64,000 nucleotides of DNA from Spirosoma sp. SC4-14. GTDB taxonomy: Bacteria > Bacteroidota > Bacteroidia > Cytophagales > Spirosomataceae. Each line of letters starts with the position of its first letter. The first letter of the stretch is position 1. Where the stretch lies: the NCBI RefSeq assembly GCF_037201965.1, contig NZ_CP147518.1, forward strand, positions 6,937,001 to 7,001,000, written 5' to 3'. Shown here piece by piece: positions 16,459 through 25,059 of this stretch. The notes beneath the pieces are model-generated. The model was not told where the DNA came from, did not search any database, and saw only the letters and a program-made list of their open reading frames with translations. The translations under genes were made by a program, and so were the position numbers.

Positions 16459-17228
16459 TCGCACACGATTTGATTTCGATATTGAACGCTAACCCGGCTG
16501 TATCGGTCCCAACCTTTTGCCGGTAAAACGTCCGTATAAAATAGTTTCAACTTCTTAAATTTAGCCTCCAGATCGGTGGGTAGCCCTATTTCGATCCGAT
16601 GGTTTCCCAATTGAGGCCACATCGTTACTTCTCCCTGCTCATCGACCGACACTTCAACTAATTGGGCTCGCCAAAACGGGTCATTATGAATCAGTTTCAG
16701 CAGTTCCAGCAGCGGTCGGTTACGCTCACTAGCCAACGAACGATTTTTGGCAAAATAATTGCCAGTTAAAATTGGTACACGGGCCGAATAGTTCATCGAA
16801 ACCGGAAAAAACCGTCCTTCTTCGCTAACATACCGCCCGGTTACTGTCCGAATACCTTCGCCCGAAGCCAGCAAACGGGCCACTGGCTGGGGTTGTTCAA
16901 TCGTGACGAGTAGGTTACCCATTAAGTCACGGGAAACCTGGCAATTTTTAACCAATCCATGTTGCCGAAGCCGTTCTTCCAGTTGATGAAAATCCACTTC
17001 ACTGAAGTTTTTGCCAACAACCGGATCGGCCCCACCATTGGTCAGATAGCCTGTTACATCGCGACGCGTTAAAAAGGAGTGCCCATCAATCTGATCCAGA
17101 TGGACAATCACAGCCTGAACGTGTTTCTGACCATGGCGAACTTCGGTAAAAGCAATTAGGCCAAAGAGTCCTAAAAGCCCTCCTATGGCAACGAGCCACT
17201 TCTTGGTTGATTTAAAGGTAGAAAACAT
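16455..17228 (-). CDS. ftsQ: cell division protein FtsQ/DivIB
   Basis: A bitopic membrane protein of 257 residues linking early and late divisome proteins. It has a short basic cytoplasmic N-terminus, one membrane helix (residues 11-27, LVAIGGLLGLFGLIAF), and a periplasmic POTRA-like region with FSEVDFHQLEERLRQHGLVKNCQVSRD (seen as VDFHQLEERLRQHGLV) and VTIEQPQPVARL. FtsQ is poorly conserved, so the call leans on position between murC and ftsA. Translation is probably coupled to ftsA through the ATGA overlap. Confidence 0.9.
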   Translation of the reverse strand: MFSTFKSTKKWLVAIGGLLGLFGLIAFTEVRHGQKHVQAVIVHLDQIDGHSFLTRRDVTGYLTNGGADPVVGKNFSEVDFHQLEERLRQHGLVKNCQVSRDLMGNLLVTIEQPQPVARLLASGEGIRTVTGRYVSEEGRFFPVSMNYSARVPILTGNYFAKNRSLASERNRPLLELLKLIHNDPFWRAQLVEVSVDEQGEVTMWPQLGNHRIEIGLPTDLEAKFKKLKLFYTDVLPAKGWDRYSRVSVQYRNQIVCE

Positions 17229-17265
17229 CTGTGTATAAGCTAAGCCATCTTCCAGATATTTTTAT

Positions 17266-18651
17266 CTATTGGTCTTTTAGGACACTTTTAAGTGCCGGTA
17301 ACAACTGATCTATATCACCAGCGCCGATAGTAACAAGCAAAGAGGGCTTCGTTTCCCGCACAACGTCGAGTAATTCGGCTTTGGTACTTTGCTGTTTCTT
17401 TTTCGATCGAATATCGCGAAAAATCAATTCAGAGGACACCCCTTCGATGGGTAATTCGCGGGCGGGATAAATATCCAACAGAATGACATTGTCGGCAATG
17501 GACAGACTTTCGGCAAATCCTTCGGCAAAATCGCGCGTCCGGCTAAACAGATGAGGCTGAAAAATAGCCGTTACTTCGCGGTCGGGATAAAGTGCTTTTA
17601 CAGACGTTAGAAAGGCCTTAACCTCCGCAGGATGATGCGCATAATCGTCGATCAGAATGGCATCATCTGTTTTGAGTACGTATTCGAACCGACGCCGAAC
17701 GCCCGTATAGCTGTTCAGAGCCGCCCGTATAGCCTCAGCCCCGACTCCCAGCTTCAGCGCCACAGCTCCAGCCGCTATTGCATTTTCGACATTGTGAAAA
17801 CCCGGTACAATCAATTCAATATCGTTGATAATACCGCCGGGATATACCAGATCAAATTTAAAGACTGCATTCTCGACCCGTATGTTCTGCCCATGGTAAT
17901 CTCCCTCCTGAAGTGAATACTCCTGAACCTGTGCTTTTGTTTTGTCGGCCAGCAGCAATCCTTGTTTCATAAAAAGAGTACCTTCTGGCTCGATCTGACT
18001 AACAAATCGGGCAAAAGACTCTAGCACAGCCTCATGGGCTCCGTATATGTCGAGATGATCGGCATCGGTCGATGTAACGATGGCCAGATTCGGAAACAGT
18101 GTCAAAAACGACCGGTCGAATTCATCAGCTTCTACTACGCAAACCACCGAGCGCAACTCATCGGCAGGTTCATTCAATAGAAAATTTGTTCCATAGTTGT
18201 TGGTTATGCCCCCCAGAAAAGCAGCACAGTTCACGCCCGAATGCCGCAGAATATGCGCAACCATCGATGAAGTAGTGGTTTTTCCGTGGGTTCCGGCAAC
18301 CCCAACTGTCTTCATCTGCCCAGCCAGTAAACCCAGCACCTGCGACCGTTTCTGTAAGACAAAACCGTTTTCGGTCAGATAGATGTACTCCTGATGCGTT
18401 CGGGGAACGGCAGGTGTATAGATGACCAGCGTTTTGTCGCGGTTTTCGCGAAAAGCTGTTGGAATCTGTTCTACATCTTCTACAAAGTGAATGGCCATCC
18501 CTTCGGCCTGCAACGCCGATGTAAGTGCGGTCGGTGTTTTATCGTAGCCAGCTACCTCATAGCCGTTAACCCGAAACCAGCGAGCTAACGCACTCATGCC
18601 GATTCCGCCAATACCGAGAAAATAAACGTACTTAAACTGATCTAAAGTCAT
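17266..18651 (-). CDS. murC: UDP-N-acetylmuramate--L-alanine ligase
   Basis: MurC adds L-Ala to UDP-MurNAc, the first step of the peptidoglycan stem peptide. It is 461 residues. The N-terminal Rossmann motif FLGIGGIGMSALARWF begins near residue 11. The ATP loop is VAGTHGKTTTSSMVAHIL near residue 118. The domain-3 motif DDYAHHPAEVKAFL is near residue 340. All three Mur-ligase domains are complete. It is 37 bases upstream of ftsQ. Confidence 0.97.
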   Translation of the reverse strand: MTLDQFKYVYFLGIGGIGMSALARWFRVNGYEVAGYDKTPTALTSALQAEGMAIHFVEDVEQIPTAFRENRDKTLVIYTPAVPRTHQEYIYLTENGFVLQKRSQVLGLLAGQMKTVGVAGTHGKTTTSSMVAHILRHSGVNCAAFLGGITNNYGTNFLLNEPADELRSVVCVVEADEFDRSFLTLFPNLAIVTSTDADHLDIYGAHEAVLESFARFVSQIEPEGTLFMKQGLLLADKTKAQVQEYSLQEGDYHGQNIRVENAVFKFDLVYPGGIINDIELIVPGFHNVENAIAAGAVALKLGVGAEAIRAALNSYTGVRRRFEYVLKTDDAILIDDYAHHPAEVKAFLTSVKALYPDREVTAIFQPHLFSRTRDFAEGFAESLSIADNVILLDIYPARELPIEGVSSELIFRDIRSKKKQQSTKAELLDVVRETKPSLLVTIGAGDIDQLLPALKSVLKDQ

Positions 18652-18725
18652 CCTAAAGAGGAAAAGTGGAAAAGAACAGAGAACGGATTGCGTATCGTTT
18701 CGGCCTACTCGTTCTGCGGTTCACT

Positions 18726-19817
18726 TTATTTTGTTAATTTAATCACTTCTTCGGCAATATCTCGGGCAGCATCTGGTTTAGCCAGCTTTTTAATTTCGGT
18801 GCTCAATTGTTTACGAAGGGCCGAATCATTCAGCAGTTTCAAAGCCGCCGTTACCAGTTCTTCGCGTGCTGTGCGATCGTTAACCAATAAAGCTGCCTTA
18901 CGATCGACGAGGCTCATGGCATTTTTTGTCTGGTGATCTTCAGCCGCCGTTGGCAAAGGTACTAAAATGGCGGGTTTGCCTACTAAACATAGCTCAGAAA
19001 CTGATAAAGCGCCCGCCCTGGATACGACTGCATTGGCCACGGCATAGGCTTTATCCATATCATAAATAAAATCGAACGCTTTGATCAACGGTGAGTTAAG
19101 CTCGGCTACGGCTTTCCGAGCCCGTTCGATAAAAGCCGGTCCAGTTTGCCACACAACCTGCACGCCAGCGTCAACAAACTGTTTCAGACCAGCCTCCATG
19201 CTTTCGTTCAGGGTTCGGGCCCCCTGGCTTCCGCCAATGATCAGCAACGTAGGCCGATCAGGTTCCAGCCCGAACAGCTTTCGCCCAGCATCGACTTGCT
19301 GGTCGGCAAGCTGAATATCGCTACGAACTGGATTGCCCGTCAACTTGATTTTATCGGCAGGAAAAAAAGCGTCCATGCACGGATAAGCAACACAAATTCG
19401 TTTAGCCCAGCGAGCCAGTGCTTTATTGGTAATTCCGGCATAGGAATTTTGCTCCTGAATGAGTGTAGGAATTCCTTTCAACGAAGCCGCCAGCAGCAGC
19501 GGACCACTTGCATAACCACCTACCCCCACGGCTGCGTCGGGCTTAAAATCGCGAACAATTTGCTGCGCCCGAACAAAGCTACGCCCCAGCTTAAACGGGA
19601 AAGCAAGATTCGACAGCGTTAATTCGCGCTTGATTCCAACAACCGGAAGTCCCACAATCTGATAACCAGCCCGTGGGACTTTTTCCATTTCCATCTTACC
19701 TTCCGCACCCACAAACAGGATTTCGGTAGATGGATCTATTGTTTTCAACTCATTGGCAATAGCAATAGCCGGGTAAATGTGCCCTCCGGTTCCGCCACCG
19801 CTGATAATTATCTTCAT
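18726..19817 (-). CDS. murG: UDP-N-acetylglucosamine transferase (lipid II synthesis)
   Basis: MurG adds GlcNAc to lipid I on the inner face of the cytoplasmic membrane to give lipid II. I use the ATG at 19817, giving 363 residues and the standard start MKIIISGGGTGGHIYPAIAI. An ATG at 19871 would add 18 residues encoded by a C-rich repeat and is unlikely. The first loop GGGTGGHIYPA, the second VGVGGYASGPLL near residue 90, and the UDP-binding GGSQGARTLNE near residue 185 are intact. The acceptor-binding region follows. It lies between ftsW and murC. Confidence 0.97.
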   Translation of the reverse strand: MKIIISGGGTGGHIYPAIAIANELKTIDPSTEILFVGAEGKMEMEKVPRAGYQIVGLPVVGIKRELTLSNLAFPFKLGRSFVRAQQIVRDFKPDAAVGVGGYASGPLLLAASLKGIPTLIQEQNSYAGITNKALARWAKRICVAYPCMDAFFPADKIKLTGNPVRSDIQLADQQVDAGRKLFGLEPDRPTLLIIGGSQGARTLNESMEAGLKQFVDAGVQVVWQTGPAFIERARKAVAELNSPLIKAFDFIYDMDKAYAVANAVVSRAGALSVSELCLVGKPAILVPLPTAAEDHQTKNAMSLVDRKAALLVNDRTAREELVTAALKLLNDSALRKQLSTEIKKLAKPDAARDIAEEVIKLTK

Positions 19818-19921
19818 CTGAATAAAAGCCCCCCAACCCCCAAAGGGAGCGTTTAGAAACCGAGTATTCATGCCTTGGAAGGCTTGTGCAGCATGAAGGT
19901 TTCATTTGAATAAAAGCCCCC
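19813..19921. repeat. duplicated murG start region flanking a C-rich element
   Basis: TTCATCTGAATAAAAGCCCCC (19813-19833) and TTCATTTGAATAAAAGCCCC followed by C (19901-19921) are direct copies with one mismatch, 88 bases apart. Each contains a CAT, an ATG on the minus strand, preceded by the same sequence, so the murG ribosome-binding region and start codon are present twice. Between them lies CCCCCAACCCCCAAAGGG, a kind of C-rich intergenic element I associate with Bacteroidota genomes from memory. Confidence 0.75.
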
Positions 19922-19929
19922 AGGAGACT

Positions 19930-21051
19930 TTATATTTTACTTTCATCGGCTTCGTCTCGGCTAACACTCAGGACAATACCAATGGCTAAGCCGGTAAATA
20001 TCAACGATGTTCCTCCCATACTGAGCAGTGGTAGCGGCTGCCCCGTAACGGGTGCAAGACCAATGGCCACACATATGCTGGCAAATGCCTGAAATACAAT
20101 ACTGAATGTTAAACCAGCCGACAAAAGACCACCAAAGGGCCGGGTTGTTTTCTGGATTGCTTTGATTCCTCGCCAAAGGAACCAGATATAGGCTAGCACA
20201 ACCGGAATCCCGCCCAAAATCAAACCATATTCTTCAACGATGATGGCATAGATGAAATCGGAAAATGGGTTCGGTAGTGTATTTCGTTGATGACTATTTC
20301 CGGGTCCTTGTCCTGTTAGGCCGCCATTGGCAAGTGCGATATACGACTGCTCGACCTGATACACAACGGTATCTGAATCCATAAAACTCTTCATCCGATT
20401 GGTGGCTGTTCCAAACCGTTGCCCCAGCATAAGCCCAATCCCTCCCAGCACAACACAAACGCCCACCATATAGGCCAGGTAACGCACGGGTACACGACCA
20501 ATATACATCAGCAAAAAGCAGGTAGCAGCCAGCAAAAGAGCAGTCGATGTGTTCGACAAAATAATAAGCGAGCAAATAACGCCAATCCACAAAATGAGGT
20601 TGAACAACACACTAGGATCGTTCATAAAGCGCTGCCGTTTGGCCAGCATAGCGGCCAGATTCGAGATCAGGGCCAGCTTAGCCAGATCGGACGGTTGAAA
20701 GGTCTGATTAATGATTGGAATTGTTACCCAGCGCGACGCATCGTTGAGGTTTGTTCCCTTAAAAAATGCCCACAGTAGCAGCGGTATCGAGAGCCACAAC
20801 CCAAACTTCGACAAACGGGCGTAGTAGATGTAATTAATATTATGAGCAAAGTACGTACACACCAGCCCCAGCATCAGCAACGAACCATGCTTCAACAGAA
20901 ATACTTCAGTATTCCCGTCCAGTTCCCGAAATGCTTTCGTACCAGTCGCGCTATATACGACCAGAACACTCATGATCGATAAATACAGAACAATCCACCA
21001 GATTTGGCGGTCGCCTTTTAAATGGGTACGAATCCAATCGCGAAGGGCCAT
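19930..21051 (-). CDS. ftsW: peptidoglycan glycosyltransferase FtsW (SEDS family)
   Basis: A polytopic SEDS polymerase that makes septal glycan strands with FtsI. I used the ATG at 21051, giving 373 residues (MALRDWIRTHLKGDRQIWW). The ATG at 21108 would add 19 residues that overlap murD and are encoded in a repeat. About ten membrane helices are visible, starting with WIVLYLSIMSVLVVYSATG. The conserved region QPSDLAKLALI near residue 118 and the loop GQGPGNSHQRNTLPNPFSDF near residue 250 hold SEDS active-site residues, and PLPLLSMGGTSLIF near the C-terminus is a family signature. Confidence 0.96.
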   Translation of the reverse strand: MALRDWIRTHLKGDRQIWWIVLYLSIMSVLVVYSATGTKAFRELDGNTEVFLLKHGSLLMLGLVCTYFAHNINYIYYARLSKFGLWLSIPLLLWAFFKGTNLNDASRWVTIPIINQTFQPSDLAKLALISNLAAMLAKRQRFMNDPSVLFNLILWIGVICSLIILSNTSTALLLAATCFLLMYIGRVPVRYLAYMVGVCVVLGGIGLMLGQRFGTATNRMKSFMDSDTVVYQVEQSYIALANGGLTGQGPGNSHQRNTLPNPFSDFIYAIIVEEYGLILGGIPVVLAYIWFLWRGIKAIQKTTRPFGGLLSAGLTFSIVFQAFASICVAIGLAPVTGQPLPLLSMGGTSLIFTGLAIGIVLSVSRDEADESKI

Positions 21052-21068
21052 AGTTTTTAATGATGAAC

Positions 21069-21120
21069 GATGAATGATCAATGATGAATGTATTTCTACA
21101 ACTATCATTGATTATTCATC
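21069..21120. repeat. inverted repeat overlapping the murD 3' end
   Basis: GATGAATGATCAATGAT (21069-21085) pairs with ATCATTGATTATTCATC (21104-21120), 17 bp with one G-T. The right arm encodes the last residues of MurD (LMMNNQ) and its stop. The remainder of the short murD-ftsW gap is made of near copies of ATGATGAA. The unit resembles the other simple heptamer hairpins in the window. Confidence 0.8.
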
Positions 21121-22460
21121 ATTAGGTTTTTAACGGCGACTTTGAACTGATTGCCGCGATCTTCATAATTTTTGAACAGATCAAAACTGGCACAGGCTGG
21201 CGATAACAAAACCGTGTCGCCAGGCTGTCCTAATTCGAGTCCTTTGGCTACCGCATCAACTACGCTTTGGGTTTCATAAAGAACGGGAACTGTCCTACCG
21301 AAGTAAGCTACTAATTTATGGTTATCGACGCCCAGACAAATCAGTGCTTTTACTTTCTGGCGCACCAGTTCGTCGAGTTGGCCATAGTCGTTTCCTTTAT
21401 CCTGTCCACCTGCAATCCAAATCGTGGGTGCTTCCATGCTCGACAGGGCATAGAAAACAGAATCTACATTAGTGGCTTTTGAGTCATTAATAAACTGTAT
21501 GCCGCTGATTGTTCCAGCCGGTTCGAGTCGGTGAGCAGCGTTCTGGAACGTTTTTAGCCCTTCGGTCAACGCATTGTCGGACACGCCGACTGATTTGGCC
21601 GCCAGTATAGCCGCCAGCGTATTGATAGCATTATGTGGACCTCTCAGTGGTGTGTCGGTTAATGCAATCCGAAATGTAGAATCGTTATAGGTTGCTGTAA
21701 GTATGCCATTCTGAAAATAGCCTCCTGGCATAACCGACGATTCCAGCGAAATGGGCAAACGTTTTACGGTTGGATTTCGCTTTGCCAATTCATCCAGAAT
21801 AGGTTGGCTTTCCTGAAAGAAAATAAACCGATCCTGGGGCTGAGCATTTTGCAGAATACGAAATTTCGAATTCACGTAATTCTGAAAACTATATCCGTAT
21901 CGGTCCAGGTGATCGGGGGTTATATTGAGCAGCACCATCACATCGAGGTGCGTACTGTACATATTATCTAGTTGAAAACTACTCAACTCCAGCACAAAGT
22001 ACTCAAAGGTATCATTGATGACCTGCCTGGCAAAACTATCGCCCACGTTCCCGGCTAACCCAACGTTTACCCCTGCTGTTTTCAGTAAATGGTAGATTAG
22101 TAAGGTTGTGGTAGTTTTGCCATTACTTCCCGTAATTCCTATTAGCCGTGCCTTGGTATATCGGGCGGCAAATTCAATTTCTGAAATAACGGGCGTGCCC
22201 TGTGCCTTAAGTTTTTGCACTAGTGGCACCGTTTCAGGAATGCCAGGACTTTTGATCACTTCTGCGGCATCAAGAATCTGATCGTCTGTGTGTTGTCCTT
22301 CTTCGAAGGGGATTCCTGCCGTTTGCAATGTTGTTCGGTAGCTTTCTTTTAAAGCGCCCCGATCTGATAAAAAAACGTCAAAACCTTTGGCCTGAGCCAG
22401 TAGGGCGGCTCCTACACCACTTTCGCCCCCGCCAAGAATTGCAATTTTTGTCACTGCCAT
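21105..22460 (-). CDS. murD: UDP-N-acetylmuramoylalanine--D-glutamate ligase
   Basis: MurD adds D-Glu to UDP-MurNAc-L-Ala. It is 451 residues. The N-terminus has the Rossmann loop AILGGGESGVGAALLAQAKG, the ATP loop is IGITGSNGKTTTTLLIYHLL near residue 113, and the central-domain motif NITPDHLDRYG is near residue 175. The C-terminal domain carries NDSKATNVDSVFYAL and LLSPACASFDLFKNYEDRG, all standard. The final residues (NLMMNNQ) are encoded within an inverted repeat and may not be under selection. It follows the mscL transcript after a terminator. Confidence 0.97.
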   Translation of the reverse strand: MAVTKIAILGGGESGVGAALLAQAKGFDVFLSDRGALKESYRTTLQTAGIPFEEGQHTDDQILDAAEVIKSPGIPETVPLVQKLKAQGTPVISEIEFAARYTKARLIGITGSNGKTTTTLLIYHLLKTAGVNVGLAGNVGDSFARQVINDTFEYFVLELSSFQLDNMYSTHLDVMVLLNITPDHLDRYGYSFQNYVNSKFRILQNAQPQDRFIFFQESQPILDELAKRNPTVKRLPISLESSVMPGGYFQNGILTATYNDSTFRIALTDTPLRGPHNAINTLAAILAAKSVGVSDNALTEGLKTFQNAAHRLEPAGTISGIQFINDSKATNVDSVFYALSSMEAPTIWIAGGQDKGNDYGQLDELVRQKVKALICLGVDNHKLVAYFGRTVPVLYETQSVVDAVAKGLELGQPGDTVLLSPACASFDLFKNYEDRGNQFKVAVKNLMMNNQ

Positions 22461-22498
22461 AACCCGATTAAACTATTGGCAAAATAACGCATAAATAA

Positions 22499-22527
22499 AA
22501 AAGCCCCGATCATAGTCTGGGGCTTTT
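22499..22527 (-). terminator. terminator after mscL
   Basis: AAAAGCCCC (22499-22507) pairs with GGGGCTTTT (22519-22527) over an 11-base loop, with A/T runs on both sides. It is 25 bases past the mscL stop on the minus strand and 39 bases upstream of murD, so it separates mscL from the dcw half-operon. Confidence 0.85.
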
Positions 22528-22551
22528 CGTGTATTTTTTTGCAGGTAACGC

Positions 22552-22884
22552 TTATTCCTTCGGTGCCATCGAGTTCGATAAACGCGCCCGGTTCGCCAGT
22601 TTCACAATCAGAAATACGACCCAGGCAATAATTAAAAACTGGATAACTATATTGATAAAATTACCATACCGGATGGCAACCTCAGGAGTTGTACCCACGG
22701 CTTCTTTAAGAACATATTTCATCTGGGCAAAATCAATACCACCCATCACCAGCCCCAGGATTGGGTTAATTATATCTTCGACCAGTGACGTAGTAATTTT
22801 CCCGAAAGCGGCACCGATGATGACACCAACAGCCAGGTCCAATACATTGCCCTGGGCAATGAACGTACGAAATTCACTCAGCAT
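22552..22884 (-). CDS. mscL: large-conductance mechanosensitive channel
   Basis: A small homopentameric inner-membrane channel that opens on membrane tension during hypo-osmotic shock. At 110 residues it is somewhat shorter than enterobacterial MscL because of a short C-terminus. The first helix FIAQGNVLDLAVGVIIGAAF (residues 9-28), with GKITTSLVEDIINPILGLVM, is the family signature. The second helix is near residues 67-90 (FINIVIQFLIIAWVVFLIVK). It sits with an MscS-like channel and an ECF sigma gene on the same strand, suggesting an osmotic-stress group. Confidence 0.95.
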   Translation of the reverse strand: MLSEFRTFIAQGNVLDLAVGVIIGAAFGKITTSLVEDIINPILGLVMGGIDFAQMKYVLKEAVGTTPEVAIRYGNFINIVIQFLIIAWVVFLIVKLANRARLSNSMAPKE

Positions 22885-22958
22885 GATCTAATTTGGTTTT
22901 AGGTTAAAAATTATTTTATGGTAATCAGGCAGTTAAGCTATTGATTCGTCGTGTGAAA

Positions 22959-23954
22959 TCAAAACCGGCCGGGTAGCGGATCGGCTGCTTTCTGCGCTTC
23001 TTTTTTCTTATGGAACGAGCTTACATTATACACTAGCCCAATGGCCAGTGTCTGCTGAATTTGCAGACTGGCATTAAAATCTTTGTTATAAAGTGCAATC
23101 AGCCCAAAAGTGGTGCTAATGAAACGATTAACTTTAGCGGTAAGAATTAGATCGAGCCGGTGGTTAACATTGTTTAAATTCGCATACTGCGTAAATAGCT
23201 GATAGCGCGTGTTGATCGATATATTTTCGGTGAGATTCCGGTTTAGCACTGCCTGTAATTGAAAAGCCAGCCATTCGGTCCGCGTGGTTTTACCGGGCTG
23301 TACACCAAACGCTACCTGCGTCGGATCGGCTATATACGTACCATCGGCCAGTTGCCGAACCCTCACCGCATCGTCGGTTACGAACGTAAGGCGTGGGGCT
23401 ATCGGACTCATGCGCAGCGAAAACCAGTCGTTAGGTTTGTAGGCAATACCGGCGGCAAATGTAAACTGAGCTGGGGCAAAAAAATTAGATACTTTAAGCC
23501 GGGTGCGGTCAGCAGGAAGGTTATCGTAGCGATAGCCAGGAGCAAAAAAAGTATTGAAGGTACCGGACACAAATAAGTCCCATTTTGGCGCAATTTTATG
23601 TCCTAATACTGATATCAGTATAATCTGATCGGCCGCTTTTCGGGTCGTACCCAACTGTGTAACGTATCCTAACTGCAAATCAGCGGTATTGTCCCAGGAT
23701 GTTCGACCTTTTTCATACAGAGCCCGGGCCGCTATTACTGTTCCGAGAGCAATCGAATTTACTCCTCCACCCGACCAGTTACTAAAAGAAGCCTGGTTGA
23801 AGTTGACACCTCCATTAAATGATTTTTGCCAATAGGAGGTATCGGGCTTAACGGCAATCGTATCTTTAAAATTGGTAACAACCCTGGTAGAGTCCTGCCC
23901 AAACGCGTAGCTCAGGCTTATCCAGCATGCGAACGTGTAGAGAATGTCTTTCAT
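22959..23954 (-). CDS. DUF3078 outer-membrane beta-barrel-like protein
   Basis: A 331-residue exported protein with a signal peptide (residues 1-19, cleaved near YAFGQ). The mature part begins with a stretch typical of DUF3078: WQKSFNGGVNFNQASFSNWS, a Gly run and alternating hydrophobic strands that read as an outer-membrane barrel (for example LQLGYVTQLGTTRKA and LFVSGTFNTFFAPGY). Function is unknown for the family. It lies between mscL and the MscS-like gene, and may be part of the same transcript. Confidence 0.85.
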   Translation of the reverse strand: MKDILYTFACWISLSYAFGQDSTRVVTNFKDTIAVKPDTSYWQKSFNGGVNFNQASFSNWSGGGVNSIALGTVIAARALYEKGRTSWDNTADLQLGYVTQLGTTRKAADQIILISVLGHKIAPKWDLFVSGTFNTFFAPGYRYDNLPADRTRLKVSNFFAPAQFTFAAGIAYKPNDWFSLRMSPIAPRLTFVTDDAVRVRQLADGTYIADPTQVAFGVQPGKTTRTEWLAFQLQAVLNRNLTENISINTRYQLFTQYANLNNVNHRLDLILTAKVNRFISTTFGLIALYNKDFNASLQIQQTLAIGLVYNVSSFHKKKEAQKAADPLPGRF

Positions 23955-24004
23955 ATCATCTATAGACGACGAAGGTGCCTTTTAGCCACTAAAAAAGAGA
24001 AAGC

Positions 24005-24832
24005 CTAGCTAAAAATTTCAACTTTTTTTGTCTGTAGCATTTGCATAGGAAATACGGTAGTCGTATCGCCTGTCTGAAGGGTAACCGATGTACTGTCTAC
24101 TTTTATAATTTCTCCTTTTACGCCATCTATCTGAATTAACTGACCTTCTTTATACTTATTTCTGGAATAAAATGAGGATAAGATGTTAGCCATCACATCG
24201 CGCGAGGCTATTCCGTAACCAATTGCAAAGGCAAAAATCCCTCCGCCGATGACCAGATTAAAGCTTGATTCGAGCAGTTCGGTGTTGATACCCGCCTGCC
24301 CGAGGGCACTGATGATGGTGATGATCAGAAAGAACACAAATACAATCATGCTCAGCAAACGCCCGGATGATATGTTAAACGACTGACATAGGTTAAAAAC
24401 GGCTCCGCGCAGTGTATCAGCGAGTAAAACGCCTACCTGTAGCATAATGGCAGCCGCAATTACTTTTGGGATAAAGTTTACCAGCGACGAGACCATTTCG
24501 GTAATGGCGGCAACACCGAGTGTTTCGGTAGAGGCTGTAATAAATACTAACAGAATAAAATAGTAAAGTACTTTGGCAACAATATCACTAAGTTTAATTT
24601 CCGTATTAAGTTGTTTGATAATGCTAATCTCGTTTAGGCGGCTACCTATTTTATCAAATCCCACACGGGCCAGAATTCGTCGCACAATGAATGCAACAAG
24701 CCGCGCTACTCCTATGCCAATTAGTAAAATTACAAGGGCACCAAGTATACGAGGCACAAACTCAACAAATTGATCAATAAGGGTTTGAAAGGTATTAAGT
24801 AAAACTTCAGTTATATTAGGAAGTCGTTTCAT
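24005..24832 (-). CDS. MscS-family mechanosensitive channel (small conductance, CmpX/YnaI-like)
   Basis: A 275-residue inner-membrane protein. Five membrane segments are visible near residues 26-48, 87-107, 118-140, 163-185 and 197-217, more than the three of E. coli MscS. The final helix carries an MscS-like pore pattern (GGGIFAFAIGYGIASRDVMANILSSF), then a short beta domain, YKEGQLIQIDGVKGEIIKVD and TSVTLQTGDTTTVFPMQM, as in MscS proteins. The large cytoplasmic vestibule of MscS is missing, so it is a short variant. Likely role: release of small solutes or ions at low osmolarity. It follows the sigma factor and its small partner. Confidence 0.85.
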   Translation of the reverse strand: MKRLPNITEVLLNTFQTLIDQFVEFVPRILGALVILLIGIGVARLVAFIVRRILARVGFDKIGSRLNEISIIKQLNTEIKLSDIVAKVLYYFILLVFITASTETLGVAAITEMVSSLVNFIPKVIAAAIMLQVGVLLADTLRGAVFNLCQSFNISSGRLLSMIVFVFFLIITIISALGQAGINTELLESSFNLVIGGGIFAFAIGYGIASRDVMANILSSFYSRNKYKEGQLIQIDGVKGEIIKVDSTSVTLQTGDTTTVFPMQMLQTKKVEIFS

Positions 24833-24867
24833 AAGTTACAGTATTAAGCTTCGATAAGCTACGGAAG

Positions 24868-25041
24868 TTAATTGGAGGGATCTGCCATCACAGAGGCAAC
24901 TCCAAAGAGGTCTCCTATGTAGAGTTCTACGATGGTTGTAAAATCACGAATCAGATCAATTTCAGATACTATTGCCGACTTTAGGTGAGGGGGGCATTCA
25001 TCGCCCGGTTCTATTTCTAAAAATGGATTATGGGTTTCCAT
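24868..25041 (-). CDS. 57-residue conserved-looking hypothetical protein
   Basis: An open frame from an ATG 18 bases beyond the sigma-factor stop, encoding METHNPFLEIEPGDECPPHL then KSAIVSEIDLIRDFTTIVEL and ending in VMADPSN. It is acidic, has no membrane segment, and one Cys. It is packed between the sigma gene and the MscS gene on the same strand with normal spacing, so I consider it a real gene. It may regulate the sigma factor, but that is inferred from position only. I believe similar sequences occur beside sigma genes in related genomes, from memory. Confidence 0.7.
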   Translation of the reverse strand: METHNPFLEIEPGDECPPHLKSAIVSEIDLIRDFTTIVELYIGDLFGVASVMADPSN

Positions 25042-25059
25042 AAAACGTATGTGCTGTGT

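Noticed and set aside
19818..19871. 18-residue N-terminal extension of MurG
   Set aside because: It is encoded by a C-rich repeat; MKIIISGGGTGGHIYPA is the standard MurG start.
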